Of a DNA stretch of 8,173 nucleotides, positions 1 to 5,438 are shown piece after piece (the stretch's first letter is position 1; the number at the start of each line of letters is the position of its first letter). A program made the translations under genes and the position numbers. The notes beneath the pieces are model-generated. The model saw only the letters and a list, made by a program, of their open reading frames with translations, was not told the DNA's origin and made no database searches. The DNA comes from JAYXXU01 sp049301135 (GTDB lineage: Bacteria > Pseudomonadota > Gammaproteobacteria > Pseudomonadales > Moraxellaceae), in NCBI GenBank assembly GCA_049301135.1, contig JBAQKP010000230.1, forward strand, positions 1 through 8,173. Direction: 5' to 3'.

Positions 1-345
1 AAAACTGACCCCGCCCACATAGGCCAATAACAGCACAATCGACGGTAAGGCCATACGACGCTGAAGGGTAAAAAACTCCGCCAGTCCCCATGCCGCCGCC
101 GCAACTGCAAAGCCAGCCCCAATCGGCCCTAACATACTCCCACCGAGCACACCGACCGCCACTAGCAACAGCACACTGGCAATCACCACAAACACATCGT
201 TAAAGCTATTGAGCAGTCGAAAATTTTCTTCGTCTACCGCAGGGGATTGGCGTTGTTTGGCGGTATAGTGGCGTAGCGCATCTGCGGCTTCAGCAGAAAT
301 TACACCCGCTTGTACGGCAGCGGTTAGGTCAGCATCGGTATACAT
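1..345 (-). CDS. Multi-pass membrane protein of unknown function, 5' part only
   Basis: The first 115 codons are open from an ATG at 345 down to the left edge, so the C-terminus is missing. The start is supported by AGGA five bases upstream of the ATG. The product begins with a charged cytoplasmic-looking segment of about 50 residues (starting MYTDADLTAAVQAG), which contains a 'GVISAEAADAL' stretch. Hydrophobic segments follow at about residues 51-70, 72-93 and 99 onward, separated by a short basic turn (QRR, 95-97). This layout, a short soluble head with a 'gvis-eqA-L' pattern followed by many membrane spans, resembles the DUF2157 type of membrane protein, but that is inference and the family is uncharacterised. 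It lies 75 bp downstream of the SIMPL lipoprotein gene in the same direction and may be partly cotranscribed with it. I cannot assign a function. Confidence 0.8.
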   Translation of the reverse strand, partial: MYTDADLTAAVQAGVISAEAADALRHYTAKQRQSPAVDEENFRLLNSFNDVFVVIASVLLLVAVGVLGGSMLGPIGAGFAVAAAAWGLAEFFTLQRRMALPSIVLLLAYVGGVSF

Positions 346-391
346 ATAATTCCTATTGATGACGGCAAGGGTTGAGGTACGCAACTGTAGC

Positions 392-419
392 AAAAAACCG
401 CAGAATCAAGCTTGATCTG
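392..419 (-). terminator. Possible weak intrinsic terminator after the SIMPL lipoprotein gene
   Basis: Read on the minus strand, the stop codon of the SIMPL gene is followed one base later by CAGATCA-AGCT-TGAT(T)CTG. This is a 7-bp stem with one bulged T, built around the perfect palindrome ATCAAGCTTGAT. After CGG comes a run of six T (plus-strand A at 392-397). The position is right for an intrinsic terminator. The stem is AT-rich and the T-run is displaced by three bases, so termination may be partial, leaving some read-through into the membrane protein gene. Confidence 0.4.
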
Positions 420-420
420 G

Positions 421-1155
421 TTATTTCAGTGCAATAGTACCGACGGCCTGAACGAAGACCTGACTTTGACCCACAGCAAATATGGGAAGGCTCGCTTGAG
501 TGGCCTCTGCGCTGGCATTCGCTGCTGCATCCGAGGCATAAGCCAGCGGCTGTAGAGGCTGATTGGGCTGGGTTTGAATATTAAATTCAATCATTCTAAA
601 ATCAGAGGCGCGCCATGCTTCTTGGGCGATCTTTGCACGCTGCTGAAAAGTCCGTGACACTTCAGTGATGAGTGCTTCTTGCACTGCCTGTCGTTGTTTT
701 TCTGAAACGGTAAAGCCCACCGACTGTAAATGCAATTGCTCTTGTAGCTTGGCAATTAAGCCACTGGCAGCCTCAAGGTCGGTACTTTTAAGCAAAATCT
801 CTGCGCGGCCGTTCCAGCCGGTAATTTTTTGGCGTTGGTTATAAATCGGTTGGGTATAGCGATTGCCTGAACTGATTTGGACGTTCGGATATTGACCAGC
901 CAATGCAAGACTCTGGGCGGTGATCTGGTTAATCTGTTGGTTCAGTTGGGCGGCGCTACTGGCCGTGCTTTCAGTATAGAGGACGGCTTCGATTTGGTCG
1001 TTCTGCACATCACGACTGGCTTCCGCTTGTAACTGAATTCGTTGTTGTGCTGTATTTTGCTGCGCAGTTGGACTGCATGCTGTCAGCCCTAATAACAGGC
1101 CAGCAATTGCACAGCGGACTATGATGGGCGTGGCTGAAAAATAATTTTTTTGCAT
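421..1155 (-). CDS. SIMPL-domain (DUF541) lipoprotein
   Basis: The protein has 244 residues. It starts with a signal peptide (hydrophobic core about residues 11-24) and a lipobox, LTA before Cys27, so it should be lipidated. Ser follows the Cys, and by the usual +2 rule it would go to the outer membrane, facing the periplasm. A linker rich in Gln and Ala (28-37) leads into a SIMPL-like domain from about residue 38 to the end. Visible marks are the opening beta strand IQLQAEASRDV, a long helical stretch (64-87), the WNGRAEILLKSTDLEAA segment (114-130), LQSVGFTVSEKQRQ (143-156) and the helix QEALITEVSRTFQQRAKIAQEA (159-180). SIMPL proteins (for example E. coli YggE) are periplasmic or surface proteins linked to stress tolerance, with poorly known biochemistry. 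The start is the ATG just before the signal peptide, and only a distant AAGG (10 bases away) supports it as an RBS. A run of seven A follows the start codon. The gene is divergent from uvrB. Family assignment is fairly sure and the role is unknown. Confidence 0.8.
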   Translation of the reverse strand: MQKNYFSATPIIVRCAIAGLLLGLTACSPTAQQNTAQQRIQLQAEASRDVQNDQIEAVLYTESTASSAAQLNQQINQITAQSLALAGQYPNVQISSGNRYTQPIYNQRQKITGWNGRAEILLKSTDLEAASGLIAKLQEQLHLQSVGFTVSEKQRQAVQEALITEVSRTFQQRAKIAQEAWRASDFRMIEFNIQTQPNQPLQPLAYASDAAANASAEATQASLPIFAVGQSQVFVQAVGTIALK

Positions 1156-1179
1156 GCTCAGAAAACCTTGTTTGAGTGT

Positions 1180-1207
1180 GATTGGATGTTAGCCAATCTC
1201 ATGAGAT
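1180..1207. promoter_or_regulatory. Overlapping inverted repeats in the divergent lipoprotein/uvrB region
   Basis: Two symmetric elements overlap here. GATTGG (1180-1185) and CCAATC (1193-1198) are perfect 6-bp arms around a 7-base spacer. Immediately overlapping them is the perfect 12-bp palindrome ATCTCATGAGAT (1196-1207). They lie 25-52 bp upstream of the SIMPL lipoprotein start, on its promoter side, and about 80 bp before the proposed uvrB -35. They could be operators for a dimeric regulator of the lipoprotein gene. No known consensus is recognised, so this is structure without an assigned factor. Confidence 0.35.
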
Positions 1208-1236
1208 ATGCTGGTAAATTTTTGTTGATCACAGCT

Positions 1237-1265
1237 GCTGCATGCGTTACACGACAACATGCAGC
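1237..1265. promoter_or_regulatory. Perfect 8-bp inverted repeat upstream of uvrB
   Basis: GCTGCATG (1237-1244) and CATGCAGC (1258-1265) are exact reverse complements separated by 13 bases. The right arm ends 19 bp before the proposed uvrB -35 box. The centre-to-centre distance of the half sites is 21 bp, two helical turns, which would suit a dimeric DNA-binding protein. The element does not match the E. coli LexA box (CTG-N10-CAG). If transcribed it could also form a hairpin, but it lies outside the expected uvrB transcript. Confidence 0.35.
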
Positions 1266-1284
1266 CACATGATGAGGCAGTCTG

Positions 1285-1312
1285 TTGTAATCAATCAATC
1301 TAGCACCATAAT
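1285..1312 (+). promoter_or_regulatory. Predicted sigma70-type promoter of uvrB
   Basis: A -35 candidate TTGTAA (1285-1290, four of six consensus bases) is separated by 16 bp from a -10 candidate CATAAT (1307-1312, five of six). This predicts transcription starting near 1319 and a leader of about 26 nt ending at the uvrB ATG. It is the best promoter match I can see in this gap. No SOS operator overlaps it, which fits the lack of a classical LexA in Acinetobacter-like bacteria, if the organism belongs there. Confidence 0.5.
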
Positions 1313-1332
1313 AAGTGGTCGAGTGCGATTAT

Positions 1333-1338
1333 GAGGAG
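1333..1338 (+). promoter_or_regulatory. Strong ribosome binding site fixing the uvrB start
   Basis: GAGGAG lies 7 bases before the ATG at 1346. It decides the start. The conserved UvrB core begins only about 45 codons later, where no comparable Shine-Dalgarno sequence precedes an in-frame start codon, so the N-terminal extension is probably translated. Confidence 0.7.
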
Positions 1339-1345
1339 ATAGGCC

Positions 1346-3475
1346 ATGCGTGAACCGACCCAACCTCGTGCCCAATCCGGCGTCAGCGATGATTTGCACC
1401 AGATTCCGGTGCAAGTGCAAGCCGCTGCACAGCAACGCGGTTTTAATTTGTCCGGCACACAAGTCAGCGACGGCGCATTTGAGCTGGTGACTGACTTTGC
1501 ACCGGCCGGTGATCAGCCGCAAGCCATCGAAAAGCTGGTGCGCGGTGTTGAGCAAGGCATGAAAGGCCAACTGCTGCTGGGTGTGACCGGCTCAGGCAAA
1601 ACCTACACCATGGCCAATGTGATTGCCCAGACCCAGCGCCCCACCGTGATCATGGCGCATAATAAGACCCTCGCCGCGCAGCTATACGGTGAGTTTAAGG
1701 CGTTTTTTCCGAATAACGCGGTCGAGTATTTTGTCAGTTATTACGACTACTATCAGCCAGAAGCCTATGTGCCGTCTTCGGATACTTTTATCGAAAAAGA
1801 CTCGGCGATTAACGACCATATCGACCAAATGCGCCTGTCTGCCACCCGTTCACTATTAGAGCGGCGTGATGCGATTATCGTCGCGTCTGTGTCGGCGATT
1901 TATGGTTTGGGTGATCCGGAAGCCTACCTAAAAATGCTGCTGCATCTGGTGGTTGGTGATCGGGTCGATCGGGCGGCGATTATTCGGCGTTTGGTCGAGA
2001 TGCAATACACCCGCAATGAATTGGATTTTGGCCGTGGCACGTATCGGGTGCGCGGCGAAACCTTGGATATTTATCCAGCCGAATCTGAGCAATTCGCGGT
2101 GCGGGTGCAGTTGTTTGATGACGAGATTGAGCAGATCAGTTGGTTTGACCCGTTAACCGGCAAAACCGTGCGCAAAACCCCACGCATCACCATTTATCCC
2201 AAGTCGCATTACGTCACCCCGCGCGAAAAGCTAGAGCAAGCTGCCGGCACGATTCGCACTGAGCTTGAGGAGCGTTTGCTGTATTTTCGTGAACACGACA
2301 AGCTACTCGAAGCACAGCGGATTGAGCAGCGCACCCGCTATGACCTTGAGATGATTCAGCAGCTTGGCTATTGCAACGGCATCGAAAACTACTCACGGCA
2401 TCTGTCTGGTCGTCCGGCAGGTGAAGCGCCGCCGACGCTGTTCGACTATATTCCGCCTGATGCGTTGCTGTTTATTGATGAGTCGCATGTGTCGGTGCCG
2501 CAGATCGGCGCGATGTATAAAGGTGACCGCTCGCGCAAAGAAACCTTGGTCGATTACGGTTTTCGCTTGCCAAGCGCGTTGGACAATCGGCCGATGAAAT
2601 TCGATGAGTGGGAGCGGATTGCGCCGACCACGATTTATGTCAGTGCCACGCCGTCACAGTACGAAAAAGACCACAGTCAGCAGATTGTCGAGCAGGTGGT
2701 GCGGCCGACGGGATTGATTGATCCGGTGTTAGAGATTCGTCCGGTCATCACGCAAGTCGATGATTTGCTGTCCGAGATTAACCTGCGTAAAGCAGTCGAT
2801 GAGCGGGTACTGGTCACGGTGCTGACCAAGCGGATGGCGGAGGATTTGACCACTTACCTCAAAGAGTATCAGATCAAAGTGGCCTATTTGCACTCGGATA
2901 TTGATACGGTGGAGCGGGTCAAAATTATTCACGAACTGCGTACTGGCGTGCATGATGTGCTGGTCGGCATCAACCTGCTGCGTGAAGGTTTAGACATGCC
3001 AGAAGTGTCGCTGGTGGCGATTTTGGACGCGGATAAAGAGGGCTTTTTGCGTTCGGATCGGGCGTTGATTCAGACCATCGGACGGGCAGCACGGCATTTG
3101 CATGGCAAGGCGATTTTGTACGCTGACCGGATCACGCCGTCGATGCAGCGGGCAATGGACGAAACCGAACGCCGCCGTAACAAGCAGATTGAGTTTAACC
3201 AGTTGCACGGCATTACGCCGCGTAGTGCAGTACGGCAAGTGATTCGAGAAATCGAAGGTAGTGTCGCAGTGGCGGAGGAGTTGACCGATAACACCGTGCT
3301 AAAAGCTGCATCGATGGACATCGACGAGCATCTGCTGCGCGATCCAAACTTGCTGGCCAAGCACATCAAACAGCTTGAAACTGCCATGATCGGCAAAGCG
3401 CGTGAGTTGAAGTTTGAGGAAGCGGCGCGTCTACGCGATGAGGTAACACGTCTCAAAGCGCAGCTGATCGGTTAG
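1346..3475 (+). CDS. uvrB: Excinuclease ABC subunit UvrB
   Basis: This is the damage-verifying subunit of nucleotide excision repair. UvrA loads it on DNA, it opens the strands with ATP, and it recruits UvrC (C-terminal domain) and UvrD. The 709-residue protein is complete. Visible marks are the UvrB start motif FxPAGDQPQAI (51-61), Walker A GVTGSGKT (79-86), the beta-hairpin that clamps damaged DNA with its aromatic run YYDYYQPEAYVP (132-143), the family block RLSATRSLLERRD (163-175), the motif II region FIDESH (376-381), TIYVSATP (429-436), GINLLREGLDMPEVSLVAILDADKEGF (541-567), the arginine-finger motif QTIGRAAR (576-583) and a C-terminal UVR helical hairpin (about 672-708). E. coli UvrB has 673 residues. 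The excess is an N-terminal extension of about 40 residues, rich in Gln, Ala and polar residues, which resembles no domain I know. The gene stands alone and converges on the small lipoprotein gene downstream. Confidence 0.98.
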   Translation: MREPTQPRAQSGVSDDLHQIPVQVQAAAQQRGFNLSGTQVSDGAFELVTDFAPAGDQPQAIEKLVRGVEQGMKGQLLLGVTGSGKTYTMANVIAQTQRPTVIMAHNKTLAAQLYGEFKAFFPNNAVEYFVSYYDYYQPEAYVPSSDTFIEKDSAINDHIDQMRLSATRSLLERRDAIIVASVSAIYGLGDPEAYLKMLLHLVVGDRVDRAAIIRRLVEMQYTRNELDFGRGTYRVRGETLDIYPAESEQFAVRVQLFDDEIEQISWFDPLTGKTVRKTPRITIYPKSHYVTPREKLEQAAGTIRTELEERLLYFREHDKLLEAQRIEQRTRYDLEMIQQLGYCNGIENYSRHLSGRPAGEAPPTLFDYIPPDALLFIDESHVSVPQIGAMYKGDRSRKETLVDYGFRLPSALDNRPMKFDEWERIAPTTIYVSATPSQYEKDHSQQIVEQVVRPTGLIDPVLEIRPVITQVDDLLSEINLRKAVDERVLVTVLTKRMAEDLTTYLKEYQIKVAYLHSDIDTVERVKIIHELRTGVHDVLVGINLLREGLDMPEVSLVAILDADKEGFLRSDRALIQTIGRAARHLHGKAILYADRITPSMQRAMDETERRRNKQIEFNQLHGITPRSAVRQVIREIEGSVAVAEELTDNTVLKAASMDIDEHLLRDPNLLAKHIKQLETAMIGKARELKFEEAARLRDEVTRLKAQLIG

Positions 3476-3547
3476 TGCTGTAGTAAGTAGACGTGTTTTG
3501 TATGCCGGATTGTCTGCGAGGAGTTCAGTCTGACTTTCGTGTATATT

Positions 3548-3577
3548 GAGTCGGCGTGGTATGTCTCCGCGCCGCTC
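3548..3577. other. GC-rich hairpin between convergent genes
   Basis: CGGCGTGG (3552-3559) and CCGCGCCG (3567-3574) pair over 8 bp, with one G-U wobble when read as plus-strand RNA, around a 7-base loop. GAG (3548-3550) and CTC (3575-3577) extend the stem past one bulged T. It lies 73 bp after the uvrB stop and 79 bp after the convergent lipoprotein stop. No U-tract follows on either strand, so it is not a textbook intrinsic terminator. It could still pause polymerase, protect mRNA 3' ends, or belong to a structured RNA. Confidence 0.45.
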
Positions 3578-3598
3578 CTGCTCTGAACAATCAAAGCA

Positions 3599-3617
3599 GG
3601 GTGCGACGTGCGCACCC
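3599..3617. other. Second GC-rich hairpin between convergent genes
   Basis: GGGTGCG (3599-3605) and CGCACCC (3611-3617) form a perfect 7-bp stem with a 5-base loop. It is 22 bp to the right of the first hairpin and 39 bp after the stop of the minus-strand lipoprotein gene. Neither strand has a clear T-run next to it; on the minus strand only TGCTTTGATTG follows. It may act in a bidirectional, non-classical or Rho-assisted 3' end for both convergent transcripts. Confidence 0.45.
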
Positions 3618-3655
3618 CAAGCCGACTTCAATAATCAGCTAAAATAGCCTAAGCT

Positions 3656-4012
3656 TTAGCGACAATAAAACGTCACCGTCACTTCATAGTCATCATCATG
3701 GGCGATCTGTGGGTTTTTCATGCCAGTCAGCACTCCGATTGCACCGCCGACTTGCTCGATTAAACGCCCAGTTTTTTCATCGACCACACCGTTATATTTG
3801 ACCTCATCTTTCAGCACGATGGTCTGATTTCGGCCACAGGTCTTATTGGCGCTCGCCATCGCTGCCTGTAACGCAATCGCCCGCGTCTTGCCGACGCCAG
3901 TGGTTTCAAACTGATTATTCTCGCGCTGAATCACCGGCGCACTCGGTGGTGTCACCGCACAACCGGCCAACATCGCAATCCCAAAGGTGGCTAAAATGAC
4001 AGATCTAAACAT
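3656..4012 (-). CDS. Small lipoprotein with two further cysteines, function unknown
   Basis: From the ATG at 4012 the protein has 118 residues. A TTG six codons upstream is possible but unlikely, since GGA lies six bases before the ATG and the signal peptide begins properly there. The signal peptide (core 5-16) ends in lipobox LAG before Cys18. Ala at +2 suggests outer-membrane sorting. The mature part has a short Pro-rich linker, then QFETTGVGKTRAIALQAAMASANKTCG (34-60). This looks like a beta strand plus an Ala-rich helix, somewhat like the small 'G-x-G...A...A' folds of LPP20 or FlgT-type envelope proteins (inference). A polar strand region follows, then a Gly-rich segment (88-97) and an acidic DDDYEVTVTFYC end. 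Cys59 and Cys117 (last but one) could form a periplasmic disulfide. I recall similar unnamed proteins in Acinetobacter but no function. It is transcribed divergently from the hydrolase operon. Confidence 0.75.
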   Translation of the reverse strand: MFRSVILATFGIAMLAGCAVTPPSAPVIQRENNQFETTGVGKTRAIALQAAMASANKTCGRNQTIVLKDEVKYNGVVDEKTGRLIEQVGGAIGVLTGMKNPQIAHDDDYEVTVTFYCR

Positions 4013-4301
4013 GATGATTCCATAATACAAAAGATGTCACACCAGTATCACCGACAACCTCGTGTATGATCCGACAGAGTTTGGCGTAAAAGCGTAACAC
4101 CACGTGAGTAACGGTGCGCAGTTGCGCGATTCCTGCACGGTTGAGCGTAGGCCAATCGTGGCGTTGAGCTTAAATTGGCCAGATTGCTCATATCTGCCGC
4201 AAAAACAACCAGATTCAGCAGGCCGAAGCTGCATCGTTTTGTGGGTAAATCAGTTAAGCTAATCGCATCAAAGATCTGCAATATTGAGGCGAGGACAGCG
4301 C
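4013..4301. other. Divergent intergenic region without a convincing gene
   Basis: These 289 bp separate the minus-strand lipoprotein gene from the rightward hydrolase operon, so promoters for both must lie here or nearby. I see no open frame with both a Shine-Dalgarno site and protein-like composition, and no tRNA. Weak promoter candidates exist, for example on the minus strand TTTACG, 16 bases, CATACA before the lipoprotein gene, but none is strong. A perfect inverted repeat inside it is listed separately. The 3' end carries the RBS GAGGA (4291-4295) of the hydrolase gene. Confidence 0.5.
4150..4180. promoter_or_regulatory. Perfect 7-bp inverted repeat upstream of the hydrolase operon
   Basis: GGCCAAT (4150-4156) and ATTGGCC (4174-4180) are exact reverse complements around 17 bases. 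The half-site centres are 24 bp apart. The right arm ends 121 bp before the hydrolase start and the left arm is 137 bp upstream of the lipoprotein start. It could be an operator serving the divergent promoters or a leader hairpin. No regulator is recognised. Confidence 0.3.
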
Positions 4302-5438
4302 ATGCAAATCAAAAAAATGCTAAACAATGCGGTACAGCGTCGAGTGAACCGCGAGCGTTTTTTATTGCACAACCGTACCCCGCGTACCGAAATCCTGCGC
4401 GATGGGATTTTTTCGGTACAGTATTTTCCGCCATTAACCGAATCGCGCACCCAGATTGAAGGCGAAACGCTGAGCGTCGAAGCCCAGCAAGCTGAAATTC
4501 CGCTGCTGCTGGTGCCGCCGTTGGGCGTGTATGCGTGGATTTTTGATCTGATGGCTGAGCGCTCGCTGGTACGGTATTTTGCGGCGCGTGGCTTTCGAGT
4601 CTATTTGGTCGATTGGGGTAAGCCGAGCGCTGCCGATAGTCATTTGACCTTGGAGCAATACGCCTTAAACTGGCTGCCGCAGGCCGTTGAAATCGTCAAG
4701 CAGCACGCACAGCAGCCGAAACTGTCGCTGCTAGGCTATTGTATGGGCGGTTTGCTGGCGACCATTTATACCGCCGATCAGGGCAAAGATTCAATCCAAA
4801 ACCTGATTACGATTGCATCGCCCGTAAATCTACATCAAATGAGCGGCGCGGCAGGTGTCATTAATCGGCTTGCGTCGATTCCAACCGGCGTGCTCAAGCG
4901 CGTCACCGGTTATCAGTTGACTGAGCTACACCCAAAATTGTTTCATGTGCATGGTCGGGTGCTGTCGGTATTGTTTAAAATGACGGCGCCGACGGCAGCG
5001 GTCAGTAGTTATCTCGGGCTGGTGCGGCACTTGGCCGATGATGACTATGTCAGCCGTTATATGACGATGAATGAATGGTTTACCAATATGCCGGATTACC
5101 CTGGTGCGACCGTGCAAGAGGTGATTCAGCGTTGGGTACTGGCCAATGGCTTGGCACAAGGCCAACTCAGCCTGTCGGGTCATCCGATTGATCTGAGTGA
5201 GATTACCTGTAGCTTGTTGGCGTTTGCGGGCGATAACGATGCGATTACCAGTATTGCATCGGCCAGTGCTTTGATGAGCGTGGTCAGTTCGACTGATCTC
5301 AGTTTTGAGGTGGTACCGGGTGGACATGCGGGGCTGTTTACCGGCAGTCGCGCCGCGCATACCACGTGGGCGATTGCGGCGGATTGGCTCAGTTTGCGTT
5401 CGGGGCGATTTATGCCGATGCAGGAGTTCACGACATGA
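4302..5438 (+). CDS. PHA-synthase-type alpha/beta hydrolase with nucleophilic Cys (PhaC-like)
   Basis: The protein has 378 residues from the ATG at 4302, which has GAGGA six bases upstream. A TTG six codons earlier is less likely. It is an alpha/beta hydrolase of the PhaC group. The nucleophile motif is GYCMGG (145-150) with Cys147, the G-x-C-x-G form of the lipase box typical of polyhydroxyalkanoate synthases rather than Ser as in lipases. The other probable triad residues are Asp313 in GDNDAIT and His342 in PGGHAGLFTG. PLLLVPPLGVYAWIFDL (68-84) and FRVYLVDWGKPS (99-110) match the oxyanion-side region of PhaC proteins. Its length fits class III PhaC (about 355 residues), but no phaE, phaA, phaB or phasin gene is visible. 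It could make or move polyester or acyl groups from acyl-CoA, or be a paralogue with another acyltransferase or thioesterase role. It is probably the first gene of the rightward operon and its stop overlaps the next start. Superfamily sure, substrate unknown. Confidence 0.8.
   Translation: MQIKKMLNNAVQRRVNRERFLLHNRTPRTEILRDGIFSVQYFPPLTESRTQIEGETLSVEAQQAEIPLLLVPPLGVYAWIFDLMAERSLVRYFAARGFRVYLVDWGKPSAADSHLTLEQYALNWLPQAVEIVKQHAQQPKLSLLGYCMGGLLATIYTADQGKDSIQNLITIASPVNLHQMSGAAGVINRLASIPTGVLKRVTGYQLTELHPKLFHVHGRVLSVLFKMTAPTAAVSSYLGLVRHLADDDYVSRYMTMNEWFTNMPDYPGATVQEVIQRWVLANGLAQGQLSLSGHPIDLSEITCSLLAFAGDNDAITSIASASALMSVVSSTDLSFEVVPGGHAGLFTGSRAAHTTWAIAADWLSLRSGRFMPMQEFTT
5421..5438 (+). promoter_or_regulatory. 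RBS inside the hydrolase gene and ATGA stop/start overlap
   Basis: CAGGAG (5421-5426) lies 8 bases before the ATG at 5435, inside the last codons of the hydrolase gene. The ATG shares bases with that gene's TGA stop (5436-5438). This fixes the nitroreductase start at 5435 rather than the far-upstream in-frame ATG at 5366, and suggests translational coupling of the two proteins. A second ATG at 5441 is too far from the RBS to be preferred. Confidence 0.75.

Noticed and set aside
1145..1151. A7 run directly after the SIMPL lipoprotein start codon, and a similar A7 run at 4311-4317 in the hydrolase gene, as phase-variation tracts
   Set aside because: Seven bases is short for contingency loci, both encode normal Lys-rich starts, and both reading frames are intact.
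1231..1320. Possible LexA/SOS box upstream of uvrB
   Set aside because: I looked for a CTG-N10-CAG palindrome near the promoter. CTG and CAG triplets occur but not in the symmetric AT-rich form of an SOS box.
1295..1570. Open frame of 91 codons antisense to the uvrB start
   Set aside because: It overlaps the uvrB promoter, RBS and Walker A region, and no family is recognisable in its product.
3070..3456. Open frame of 128 codons antisense to the uvrB 3' end
   Set aside because: The composition is Ser/Arg-rich without motifs, and the opposite strand encodes highly conserved UvrB sequence.
4037..4281. Short minus-strand open frames in the gap between the lipoprotein and hydrolase genes
   Set aside because: Two overlapping frames of 65 and 77 codons have no good RBS, no hydrophobic or conserved pattern, and unusual composition. 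They look like chance frames.
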